In this document: positions 27,023 to 34,822 of the stretch, one piece after another
How positions within the stretch are numbered: position 1 is the first letter of the stretch
Layout of the letters: the number at the start of each line of letters is the position of its first letter
Assembly: GCA_025350145.1 (NCBI GenBank)
Contig: JANXYH010000101.1
Location: 1-64,000, forward strand
Length of the DNA: 64,000 nucleotides
Reading direction: 5' to 3'
Origin: Burkholderiales bacterium
Lineage (GTDB): Bacteria > Pseudomonadota > Gammaproteobacteria > Burkholderiales > Burkholderiaceae_C
Notes under the pieces: generated by a model
What the model was told of the DNA's origin: nothing
Database searches by the model: none
What the model saw: only the letters and a program-made list of their open reading frames with translations
Made by a program: the position numbers and the translations under genes

Positions 27023-28510
27023 AAGGCTCAAAGGCCCCGGCTCGGTGACGCCGGGGGCGGCGATCACCGCGTCGATCTGCACCGTGCCGTCATGGCCGGC
27101 GTCGTTCAGGCCGAAGATGAACACCCCGACCGCGCCTATGGGTGAACGCCAGCGCCCCAGGTAATTGTCCGCCAAGCTGTTGTAAGTCCAGCCGCCGATG
27201 TAATCGGTGGTCAATTCTCCGGGTACCACCGAGCCGTCCGCGCCGAGAAAGAAGAGCATGTAGTCCAGGGCACTTTCGCGGAGCGAGACGCGGCCGTCGG
27301 TGCCGACATCCGAATCCGCATAACGGGTCGCCAGCGAGAAAACATCAACCCGCCTGAAGAATTTGTCGGCAAAATCCCCAGGGTTGCTGAAGACGCCCAG
27401 CCCGGCCTGGTCTTTGCCGCCATTGTCGGCGGTCGGTGGCTGGGCCGTCACGGCCACCGTGCTGCCGATTCCCCAAAACAGCGAATCCACCCCGAGATGG
27501 TTGTCGACGCCGCTGCCCACGCCTTCCAGGCCAAATACCTTGCCATCGTTGGTGAATTTGCTGTGGTCGGCCACGAAGTTCCAATCGACTTTGTCGCCGT
27601 AGGCATCGCGGTTGCCCCGCTGGGCCGCCGGAAAGAACGGCGTGGTGCCCGCCGCTGAGAAGATGCGCTCGACCTGCGGACTGGTGATCTGGACCTTGCC
27701 GCCGACCGTCGCAGAGAGCACCGGGCCGATCTCGTCGATCGACCCGACTCTTTGCCCGGTGACCCGCACAATATTGGCCGGATCGCGCGAATGGGCGGGG
27801 TCTGCAGCAATTTCCCGATGCACCGCCCGGCCGTCCCCGAGAAAGTGATAGAGTTCATGCGGAAAGACACTCTCCAAATCATTTTCGCCTTTGAAGATGG
27901 CTTCATTTTTGGGCCCGGCAATGAGCGACGGGTAATAGGCTTCGGCCAATCCGCCGCTGGCCAGCCGATTCGCATAATATAAATCGATAGTCGGCGCCGC
28001 CGCGTTGTTGTCGGTCATGATCTGGCGCTCCGCCGGCAAACTCAGTGGGAATGCGAAGCTGCCGTCCCTGCCGGCCGCCGGTGAGGTCACGCCGCGCAGG
28101 CCGGTTTCCAGCACTGACACTCCGGCTTGGTACACATAAGCCTTATTCGCCATATTGAAGTCGGTGACCCTGCCGTCCGGCGCCATCGCCCCGGTGTTGT
28201 CGGTCAGGATGGTAGTGCGGACGCTGACGCTGCGGTCGCTGCGGTCATAGCCGCGGGCGGTGTTGCGTGGCCCGGCCAGCGAGGGGTGGCGGACATCGAT
28301 CCAGCCGGTCCATTCGTCGCCAAATCGGCCCGAGGCGGGGTTGGATTCATAGGCCAGCAGGCCTTCGCGGGGCATCGCGGTGCGCAGACCGACCTGGTCG
28401 GGGCCGACCAGGTGGATCGCGCGGGCGGGCAGGGTGGGGTTGAGCAAGCAAAACGCGCCCAGCCAAATGGCGGCATGGCGCAGTGGGGCGGTGCGGTGGC
28501 GTGAGGGCAT
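26972..28510 (-). CDS. PEP-CTERM exported protein with HEXXH metallopeptidase-like motif
   Basis: The 512-residue protein has a signal peptide (about residues 1-31, RHAAIWLGAFCLLNPTLPARA) and a C-terminal sorting signal of PEP-CTERM shape: TEPGPLSLSAAALWLLAW followed by RRRRTG, i.e. a Pro-containing motif, a hydrophobic helix and a basic end. Near residue 220 it carries FPHELYHFLGDGRAVH, an HEXXHxxG zinc-site motif as in metzincin-like peptidases, though the usual third His is not in its standard place. It would be exported, processed by an exosortase and retained at or released from the cell surface. Its codon use includes more A/T than its neighbours. No exosortase or polysaccharide genes are nearby. 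The metallopeptidase role is inferred from one motif. Confidence 0.75.
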   Translation of the reverse strand: MPSRHRTAPLRHAAIWLGAFCLLNPTLPARAIHLVGPDQVGLRTAMPREGLLAYESNPASGRFGDEWTGWIDVRHPSLAGPRNTARGYDRSDRSVSVRTTILTDNTGAMAPDGRVTDFNMANKAYVYQAGVSVLETGLRGVTSPAAGRDGSFAFPLSLPAERQIMTDNNAAAPTIDLYYANRLASGGLAEAYYPSLIAGPKNEAIFKGENDLESVFPHELYHFLGDGRAVHREIAADPAHSRDPANIVRVTGQRVGSIDEIGPVLSATVGGKVQITSPQVERIFSAAGTTPFFPAAQRGNRDAYGDKVDWNFVADHSKFTNDGKVFGLEGVGSGVDNHLGVDSLFWGIGSTVAVTAQPPTADNGGKDQAGLGVFSNPGDFADKFFRRVDVFSLATRYADSDVGTDGRVSLRESALDYMLFFLGADGSVVPGELTTDYIGGWTYNSLADNYLGRWRSPIGAVGVFIFGLNDAGHDGTVQIDAVIAAPGVTEPGPLSLSAAALWLLAWRRRRTG

Positions 28511-28694
28511 GGTGGCCTCCTGATTCGACGGTGGTTCGATCACACGACGGCGTCTGCGGACAGGCCCTGCGAGGCTTGGCGATCCGCAGTTCGCCGAGCG
28601 CCCAGATTGCGCCCAGCCCTGCCACAAGGCAAGGCGCCCGGGCCAGCGATTACCGGTCGAATGTCACGCCGCACCGCGCCGCGTGGGCCGCGCC

Positions 28695-28714
28695 GCGCGG
28701 CGCTGGCGCCGCGC
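28695..28714. terminator. GC hairpin behind the cytochrome P450 gene
   Basis: Arms GCGCGGCGC and GCGCCGCGC are perfect 9-bp complements around TG, 3 bp after the P450 stop on its strand. No T-run follows, so termination is inferred. Confidence 0.45.
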
Positions 28715-28716
28715 GC

Positions 28717-30144
28717 TCAGCGCAGGCGCATCGTCAGGCCCACTGGCGTCATCGTGAAGGCCAGCCGCTCCTGCGCCTCGGCGCCGTCGGGGGTGTCGAC
28801 TGCCGTGATGTCGAAGCGGCCCAGCAGCACCGCGATCGCCATCTTGATTTCGAGCAGGGCCAGGTAGCGTCCCGGGCAGATGCGTGGGCCGGCGCCAAAG
28901 GGCATCGAGGTGCGCTTGTCGCTGGCGCTGAGTTCGCCCGGCAGGCCCTGGTTGAGCCAGCGCTCGGGCAGGAAGGCGGCGGCCTGCGGCAGTTGCGAAT
29001 CGATCAGGCTGTCGTGCCGGGTCAGGCAGACCAGCATCGCGCCGGCCCGCAGTTGCACGTCGCCAACCACGCTGTCGCGCAGCGCGACCAGGCCGTTGAT
29101 CGGCGCCACCGGCTTCAGGCGCATGGTCTCGTGGGCGCAGGCCTCGACATAGTCGAGCGCGGCCAGGTGCTCCAGGCTGATCTGGGCAGCGTCAGCGCAA
29201 ACCCGCCGCACCTCATCGCGGGCCCGCGCCAGCGCCGCCGGATGGCGCCAGAGCAAATGGATCATCCACGCCAGGGTGTTGGCGGTGGTGTCCTCGCCGG
29301 CCAGCAGCATGCCCAGCACGTTGCCGGCGACGGCGCTGTCGGCGATGCCGCTGTCGGGCTGGTCGGCGGCCACCAGCATGGCCTCGAGCAGGTTGCCGGG
29401 TTGCTCGCGCAGCAGCGGGTCTGCGGCCAGCCGGGCACGCGCCTGGGCGATGAAGTCGCTGACCGCGCGCTTGACCTCGACCAGGCTGGTGGCGAGCTGC
29501 CGGTCGGCGGCACTGGTCCACCAGCGCCAGACAGGAAAGGGGGAGAACATGCGCCGGTTCAGCTCGGGAAAGATCTTGTCCAGGTGCTGCTGGATCACGT
29601 CTTCGTCGGATTGCAGGGTGTTGACGTCGGCGCCAAAGGCCAGCCCGGCGATGGTGTCGACGGTGTAGCGCATCAGATCGGCCTGCAGGTCGATGCTGCG
29701 GCCCTGCTGGGCGGCCAGCCGCCAGCGCCCGCTCAGGCGGTCGGCCACCCGGGTCAGCGACGGAAAGTAGCGCTTGACATGGCCGGGATCGAAGCTGGCC
29801 ATGACCATCCGGCGCTGGCGTTGCCAGTCGTCACCCTCGGCGCCGAACAAGCTGGGCAGCAGGCCCATCTCCATGCCGATCTGGCGCACCCTGGGGGTGC
29901 GCCGAAAACCCTGCGGCCGGTCGCGCAACGCCAGCGCCACCGCCTCATGGTTGCCGGTGACGACCACGGTGTCACGGCCCAGCTTCAGCCGGTAGGTGCT
30001 GCCGTAGGTTCTGGCCCATTGCTCCAGTTGCAGGTGAAAGCGCTGCGGCTTGATCTGCAAGGCGTTGCCGAACACCGGGATGCCGCGCGGCCCTGGCAGG
30101 TCGGCGGGCTGGCGCAGGTTGCGGGGGGCGGTGGTGTCGGTCAT
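28717..30144 (-). CDS. Cytochrome P450 monooxygenase
   Basis: The 475-residue protein has the I-helix oxygen-binding motif LAGEDTTAN, the K-helix ExxR in AHETMRLKP and the haem loop FGAGPRICPGR with the thiolate Cys at residue 423. It starts without a membrane anchor (DLPGPRGIPVFGNALQIKP), so it is probably soluble. The overall pattern (LPGPxxxPxxGN, EDTTAN) is closer to CYP102/CYP4-like fatty-acid or alkane hydroxylases than to CYP101 types. Electron partners are not adjacent. The alkB gene 3 kb away makes a hydrocarbon or lipid substrate plausible but not shown. Confidence 0.9.
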   Translation of the reverse strand: MTDTTAPRNLRQPADLPGPRGIPVFGNALQIKPQRFHLQLEQWARTYGSTYRLKLGRDTVVVTGNHEAVALALRDRPQGFRRTPRVRQIGMEMGLLPSLFGAEGDDWQRQRRMVMASFDPGHVKRYFPSLTRVADRLSGRWRLAAQQGRSIDLQADLMRYTVDTIAGLAFGADVNTLQSDEDVIQQHLDKIFPELNRRMFSPFPVWRWWTSAADRQLATSLVEVKRAVSDFIAQARARLAADPLLREQPGNLLEAMLVAADQPDSGIADSAVAGNVLGMLLAGEDTTANTLAWMIHLLWRHPAALARARDEVRRVCADAAQISLEHLAALDYVEACAHETMRLKPVAPINGLVALRDSVVGDVQLRAGAMLVCLTRHDSLIDSQLPQAAAFLPERWLNQGLPGELSASDKRTSMPFGAGPRICPGRYLALLEIKMAIAVLLGRFDITAVDTPDGAEAQERLAFTMTPVGLTMRLR

Positions 30145-30202
30145 GGGCCTGCCTTGGGGTGTTGGGTGCCGACCTCAGTGTCGCAGCACGCCAGGGCGCA
30201 GC

Positions 30203-31039
30203 TCAGGTCCGCCAGACCCGCGGCGGGCAGGGCGGCAGCGCCCAGTGCTGGTGGCGCCAGGCGGCCCAGACCGAATGCAGCAGCGCCATCGCCGGGTCGA
30301 CCTGGTGGGCCAGCGCGCGCAGCACCACCAGTCGCGGGTGCGCAGCGCTGACGCCGGCCGTGGCCGCCAGGGTGCTGGTGGCGATCAGGCTGCGGGCGGC
30401 CTCGACCAGCGCCTCGCTCGCCAGCCTGCCCAGCGCCGTGCCCGAGGCCAGCCACAGCGTTGCCACCAGGCTGTGCCCGGCCAGGCCCAGGGCTGAGTCG
30501 CGCAACAGCCGGTCTGCGCCGTCGATGCGGCCGCGCTCCAGCCAGACCCCGGGCAAGGTCAACTGCTGGCTGAAGTGGCCACGCTCAAAGGGCTGGCCGG
30601 CGGCCGGCAGGCCCAGGGCCAGCAGGTCCCAGCCAATCATTTGGGCGCCGGGTTGGAGGTCGAACCGGAGCTGGTTCAGTGCTGCGCAGCCGGGGTAGGC
30701 GATGCTCTCCAGCGGCAGCCATTCAAGCCTGGCGCCCTCGGCCAGCGTGGCCTGGACGGTCTGCCGCGCCAGCGGCCCGGCGCTGCGGTAGAAACGGGTC
30801 GCGCCGGGGGTGGTCAGCAGGGCGTGGCTGCCCGGGCCCACGCGCAGGTCCAGCACCAGTTCGTCGCCGCCGACCACGCCGCCGGGCGGGTGAATCAGCA
30901 CATGGTGGCAGACGGTCGGACCTTCGGGGTACAGGCGCTGCAGGACCCGCAGCGGGCCGTGGTGGCGATCCAGCGCGACCGTGCGGCCCTGCTCCGACCG
31001 GTAGTCGAGCTGGAGATGCCCGCTCCAGCCTGGGCTCAC
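30203..31039 (-). CDS. ureD: Urease accessory protein UreD
   Basis: The 278-residue protein matches UreD/UreH: HLQLDYRSEQGRTVALDRHHGPLRVLQ at the N-terminus, HHVLIHPPGGVVGGDELVLD, and TTPGATRFYRS, then WLPLESIAYPGC. UreD scaffolds UreF and UreG on apo-urease during nickel insertion. Its ATG overlaps the stop of the upstream ABC permease by 4 bp (ATGA), so it is the fourth gene of an SBP-ATPase-permease-ureD operon. The structural genes ureABC, expected right after ureD, are missing here; the next gene is a P450. Confidence 0.92.
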   Translation of the reverse strand: MSPGWSGHLQLDYRSEQGRTVALDRHHGPLRVLQRLYPEGPTVCHHVLIHPPGGVVGGDELVLDLRVGPGSHALLTTPGATRFYRSAGPLARQTVQATLAEGARLEWLPLESIAYPGCAALNQLRFDLQPGAQMIGWDLLALGLPAAGQPFERGHFSQQLTLPGVWLERGRIDGADRLLRDSALGLAGHSLVATLWLASGTALGRLASEALVEAARSLIATSTLAATAGVSAAHPRLVVLRALAHQVDPAMALLHSVWAAWRHQHWALPPCPPRVWRT

Positions 31040-31803
31040 CGTGACTGCGAGCTGCGGTGCGCCCAGCCGGTGATGCGCACTTCGAACAGCGAGAACAGCT
31101 CGTACATCGCCATCGCCATCGCGCCGACCACGACCAGGCCGGCAAAGGCCAGGCCCATCTGCATCGCGCTGCCGGCCGAGACCAGCAGGTAGCCAATGCC
31201 CTCGTTGCTGGCGGTCATCTCGCTGACCGTGGTGCCGACAAAGGCCAGCGTGATCGCGACCTTGAGCGAGCCGAAGAAGTAGGGCATCGAGCGCGGCAGG
31301 CCGACCTTGACCAGCACATCCCAGCGCTTGGCGCCCAGCACCCGCAGCACGTCCTCGAGTTCGGGCTCCAGCGTGGCCAGGCCGGTGGCGATGTTGACCG
31401 TGATCGGGAAGAACGAGATCAGGAACGCCGTCAACACCGCTGGCCCGACGCCGATGCCGAACCAGACCACCAGGATCGGCACGAACGCCGCCTTGGGCAG
31501 GGCGTTGAAGCCGGTCATCAGCGGGTAGATGGCGGCATAGGCCAGGCGCGAGCTGCCGATCAAAAAGCCCAGCAGCACGCCGACCACGATGGCGATGCCG
31601 AAACCGGCCATCGTCACCCAGTAGGTGCGCCAGGCGTGCTTGCCGATCTCACCCTTGAACTCCCACAACTGGGTGGCGATGCGCGCCGGGCTGGGGAAAA
31701 TGAACTCGCTCACCGCCAGCGCCGAACACAGCACCTGCCAGAGCACGACCACCGCCAGCAGCAGCAGCCAGGGCGACCAGCGCTCGACCTTGGGCGAGAT
31801 CAT
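31036..31803 (-). CDS. ABC transporter permease (SsuC/TauC-type)
   Basis: The 255-residue inner-membrane protein has about six hydrophobic segments and the BPD_transp_1 coupling motif LEDVLRVLGAKRWDVLVKVGLP (EAA-x3-G loop). It resembles permeases of the nitrate/taurine/sulfonate/NMT1-type importers. It overlaps ureD by 4 bp at its end and the ATPase gene by 4 bp at its start, indicating tight co-translation. The substrate is not identifiable from the permease. Confidence 0.9.
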   Translation of the reverse strand: MISPKVERWSPWLLLLAVVVLWQVLCSALAVSEFIFPSPARIATQLWEFKGEIGKHAWRTYWVTMAGFGIAIVVGVLLGFLIGSSRLAYAAIYPLMTGFNALPKAAFVPILVVWFGIGVGPAVLTAFLISFFPITVNIATGLATLEPELEDVLRVLGAKRWDVLVKVGLPRSMPYFFGSLKVAITLAFVGTTVSEMTASNEGIGYLLVSAGSAMQMGLAFAGLVVVGAMAMAMYELFSLFEVRITGWAHRSSQSR

Positions 31804-32633
31804 GGCGCAGTGACCCCCTGACCGGTCAAGTAGGCCTGGCTGGTCTGGCGGGCCTTGCCGATGTGGCCACGCAACTCGTGGACGATGTCGGTGAAGCCCG
31901 GGGTGTAGGTCACTTCCAGGTCGCGCGGCCTGGCCAGGCCGATCTCGCGGCGGGCGACAAAGCGCCCGGGTGCGGCGCTCATCACGTACACCGTGTCGGC
32001 CAGGAACACGCTCTCGCGCAGGTCATGGGTGACGAGGATGACGTTGAAGCGCTGCGCCGCCTGCAGGTCGCGCAGGGTGCACCACAGCTCCTCGCGGGTG
32101 AAGGCGTCGAGCGCGCCGAAGGGCTCGTCGAGCAGCAGCATCTTGGGCTCGTGGATCAGCGCCCGGCAGATGCTGGCGCGCTGCTGCATGCCGCCCGAGA
32201 GTTGCCAGGGGAACTTGTCTTCATTGCCGGCCAGGCCGACGCTGGCCAGCAGCCGCCTGGCCTTGTCCTCGAACTCGGCGCGGCGGGACTTGAGCTGGCT
32301 GCGGTAGGGCTCGACGATCTCCAGCGGCAGCATCACATTGGCCAAGGTGGTCCGCCAGGGCAGCAGGCTGGGCGCCTGGAAGGCCATGCCGGTGATCTTC
32401 AGCGGCCCGGTCACAGCCTGGCCGCCGATCTGCACCGTGCCACGGGTCGGCCGGCGCAGGCCGGTGGCCAGCTTCATGAAGGTGCTCTTGCCGCAGCCCG
32501 AGGGGCCGACGATGGCAATGAATTCGCCCTCGTTGACCTGCAAGTTGATGTCCTCGACCGCAAAGCTGCCGGCCTCGCGCAGGGTCTCGGTGTAGGCCAG
32601 CCAGACCTGGCTGAAGTCGACAAAGGCGCTCAC
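31800..32633 (-). CDS. ABC transporter ATP-binding protein (SsuB/TauB-type)
   Basis: The 277-residue ATPase shows Walker A GPSGCGKST, signature LSGGMQQRASICRAL, Walker B MLLLDEPFGALD and the switch His in LVTHDLRES. The GTG at 32633, 16 bp after the SBP stop, was chosen because the family starts near SAFVDFSQVWLAYT; an upstream start at 32672 would overlap the SBP gene. Its stop overlaps the permease start. Confidence 0.9.
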   Translation of the reverse strand: MSAFVDFSQVWLAYTETLREAGSFAVEDINLQVNEGEFIAIVGPSGCGKSTFMKLATGLRRPTRGTVQIGGQAVTGPLKITGMAFQAPSLLPWRTTLANVMLPLEIVEPYRSQLKSRRAEFEDKARRLLASVGLAGNEDKFPWQLSGGMQQRASICRALIHEPKMLLLDEPFGALDAFTREELWCTLRDLQAAQRFNVILVTHDLRESVFLADTVYVMSAAPGRFVARREIGLARPRDLEVTYTPGFTDIVHELRGHIGKARQTSQAYLTGQGVTAP

Positions 32634-32649
32634 CTGAGGCCGCGCCGGT

Positions 32650-33711
32650 CTACTTCTTGGACGCAGCGGCAAAGATGTCGCGCTCGGCCGCCACCGGCAG
32701 GAAGCTGCCGTTCCAGATCGCCGCCGTGTCGACCCGGGTCTTGGTGGCGAAGGCGTCGGACACCTGGCTGGCCATCAGCGCCAGGCGCGGCGCCGAGATC
32801 GCGCCGTAGCCCTCGGCCCGGGCGTCGGCGGTGACGATGGACGACTCGATCGCCAGGCGCAGGCGGCGCTCTTCCATCTCGCTGTTGATGATGCCGTCGC
32901 GCTCCTTGACCACCGCCACCGCGCCCTTGGGGTCGGCGATCACGGCCTTGGAGCCCTTGGTGAAGGCGCGCAGGAAGGCCTTCACCGCCTCGGGGTTCTT
33001 CTTGATGAAGTCCTCGCCGGCAATGATCGCGTTGCCGTAGAGCTTGACGCCGTAGTTGGGGTAGAGCTGCACCGCGATATCGTCGGCCTTGATGCCGCGC
33101 GCCTCGAGGTTGAGCAGGCTGGTGAAATAGAAGCCGGTGATGGCGTCAACATCGCCCTTGGCCAGCATGGTCTCGCGCAGGCTGGGATCCATGCTGATCC
33201 AGTTGACCGCGCCGACGCTGTTGGCCTTCTGGAAGATCGGGAAGGCGCGCCGCCCGGCGTCGAAGACCGGCGCGCCGAGCTTCTTGCCGCTCAGGTCGGC
33301 GGGGGTCTTGATGCCCGATTTTTTGAGCGAAAACACCGCCGCCGGGGTGTTGTTGTAGACCATCATCACCGCCACCGGCTTGTTCGGTGCGGTCGGGTTG
33401 TTGGCATGGAATTCCATCAGCGCGGCCAGGTCGGCAAAGCCCATGTCGTAGCTGCCCGAGGCGACCCGGTTGACGGCATTGCCCGAGCCGTTGCCGGCGT
33501 CGACCGTGACATTGAGCTTCTCGGCCTTGAACATGCCCTTGGCCGCCGGCAGCAGGAACAGCGCAGCCGGCCCCTCAAAGCGCCAGTCGAGTTGGAACTT
33601 GATGGCGGTTTCCTGGGCCTGCGCCGGCAGGCCTGGGAGCAGGCCGGCCAGTGCCGCCAGCGTGGTCAACAGGGCCAGCGCAGGGCGGCGCGGCAGGCGG
33701 GACAGGCTCAT
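32650..33711 (-). CDS. NMT1/THI5-like ABC substrate-binding protein
   Basis: The 353-residue periplasmic protein has a signal peptide ending near LPAQAQE and then IKFQLDWRFEGPAALFLLPAAKGMF, the opening of NMT1/THI5-type binding proteins (pyrimidine precursors, sulfonates, nitrate and related). NGSGNAVNRVASGSYDMGFAD is the usual ligand-loop region. The ATG at 33711 follows GGAG. It heads the operon that ends in ureD and is divergent from hydroxyisourate hydrolase (227 bp apart). The context of urease maturation and purine catabolism suggests a nitrogen compound as ligand; that is inference. Confidence 0.9.
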   Translation of the reverse strand: MSLSRLPRRPALALLTTLAALAGLLPGLPAQAQETAIKFQLDWRFEGPAALFLLPAAKGMFKAEKLNVTVDAGNGSGNAVNRVASGSYDMGFADLAALMEFHANNPTAPNKPVAVMMVYNNTPAAVFSLKKSGIKTPADLSGKKLGAPVFDAGRRAFPIFQKANSVGAVNWISMDPSLRETMLAKGDVDAITGFYFTSLLNLEARGIKADDIAVQLYPNYGVKLYGNAIIAGEDFIKKNPEAVKAFLRAFTKGSKAVIADPKGAVAVVKERDGIINSEMEERRLRLAIESSIVTADARAEGYGAISAPRLALMASQVSDAFATKTRVDTAAIWNGSFLPVAAERDIFAAASKK

Positions 33712-33782
33712 GGTTTCTCCGGGGCAGGGAACGGGGGATTGAAGCAAGCCGGCCAACGACAATGGCGCTCCTCCGTCGGCTG

Positions 33783-33814
33783 CCCGGTGTTGCGCAGGCC
33801 CGGTGTTGCGCAGG
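33783..33814. repeat. Perfect tandem 16-bp duplication in a divergent promoter region
   Basis: CCCGGTGTTGCGCAGG occurs twice head-to-tail between the SBP gene and the hydroxyisourate hydrolase gene. A partial third copy begins CCCAGTGCGC. It could hold duplicated regulator sites, since it lies between two divergent starts. Confidence 0.75.
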
Positions 33815-33938
33815 CCCAGTGCGCGCCGCAGGGGCAGGCCGGCCGGGCGCGATCATACCCAGCGCGCCCGGCTGCTTTCGTCGCTTTCGTCGCTACCGCA
33901 GCCCGCACCCGCTGCCAGGGATTGCCGAGGATCTCGCC

Positions 33939-34292
33939 ATGGGCAAGCTCACCACCCACGTTCTGGACACGACCAAGGGCGGGCCCGCCGCCGGCATGGC
34001 GCTGGGCCTGTTCCGCCTCGAGGCCGGCGCCGCGATCCTGCTCAAGTCGCTGCGCCTGAATGCCGATGGCCGGGCCGACGCGCCCCTGCTGGCCGATACC
34101 GAGTTGCTGCCGGGCCGCTACCGGCTGCTGTTCGAGGTCGCGGCCTACTTCCGCGCGCAGGGCGTGGCGCTGCCCGATCCGCCGTTCCTGGACCAGGTGC
34201 CGCTGGATTTCGGCGTCGCCGACCGCGAAGGCCACTACCACGTGCCGCTGTTGGCCAGCCCCTGGAGCTACAGCACCTACCGCGGCAGTTGA
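33939..34292 (+). CDS. 5-hydroxyisourate hydrolase (transthyretin-like)
   Basis: The 117-residue protein starts GKLTTHVLDTTKGGPAAGM, the family's N-terminal block with a catalytic His, and ends WSYSTYRGS, the near-invariant Y-R-G-S C-terminus of hydroxyisourate hydrolases as opposed to vertebrate transthyretin. It hydrolyses 5-hydroxyisourate, the product of urate oxidation, on the way to allantoin. No urate oxidase or OHCU decarboxylase gene is in the window. Divergent to the SBP-ATPase-permease-ureD operon. Confidence 0.92.
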   Translation: MGKLTTHVLDTTKGGPAAGMALGLFRLEAGAAILLKSLRLNADGRADAPLLADTELLPGRYRLLFEVAAYFRAQGVALPDPPFLDQVPLDFGVADREGHYHVPLLASPWSYSTYRGS

Positions 34293-34395
34293 GGCCGGCA
34301 ATGCGGGTGCGGCCCGTTGCGCCGCGGTTTGAGATCGGTCACAGTCGGTCCGCGCCCGAACCGAGGCGGCGACCAACCCACCTGAGGACATCACA

Positions 34396-34791
34396 ATGAC
34401 CCCTGACCTGAAATGGCTCTTGTACAGCGTCGCCCTGGCCTTGGCGATGGAGTTGGTCGGCAGCGCGCTGCGGGTGCGCATCTGGACGCCCAAGGGCCTG
34501 ATGCTGGCCCTGGGCAACCGCGACGATCTGCCGCCGGCCTCGGCCCTGGCCGGGCGAGCCGACCGGGCGTCGCGGAACATGCTGGTCAGCCTGCTGCTGT
34601 TTGCCGCCGTGCTGCTGGCAGCGCATGCCGCTGGCAAGACCGGCGAGCGCATCGACAACGCGGCCGCGCTGTTCTTCTGGTCCCGCTTGGCCTATGCGCC
34701 GCTGTACTGGCTGGGCATCACCTATCTGCGCACGGCGGCCTGGGCTGCCGGCATTGTCGGCATCGCCATGGTGGCCTTGACGCTGCTCTGA
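34396..34791 (+). CDS. MAPEG-family membrane protein
   Basis: The 131-residue protein has four hydrophobic helices and the MAPEG pattern RADRASRNMLVSLLLFAAVLL then FFWSRLAYAPLYWLGITYLRTAAW. Members include glutathione-dependent enzymes and proteins of unknown role; no specific activity can be assigned. A good GAGGA ribosome-binding site precedes the ATG. A second MAPEG protein of a different subtype lies at 48864. Confidence 0.85.
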   Translation: MTPDLKWLLYSVALALAMELVGSALRVRIWTPKGLMLALGNRDDLPPASALAGRADRASRNMLVSLLLFAAVLLAAHAAGKTGERIDNAAALFFWSRLAYAPLYWLGITYLRTAAWAAGIVGIAMVALTLL

Positions 34792-34822
34792 AACCATTGC
34801 TGAAACCGAAGAAAGTACCTGC

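Noticed and set aside
30203-33711. The NMT1-type ABC operon as a thiamine-precursor importer with a TPP riboswitch
   Set aside because: No TPP riboswitch consensus (CUGAGA ... ACCUGAUC-like) was seen upstream, and the operon ends in ureD, not thiamine genes.
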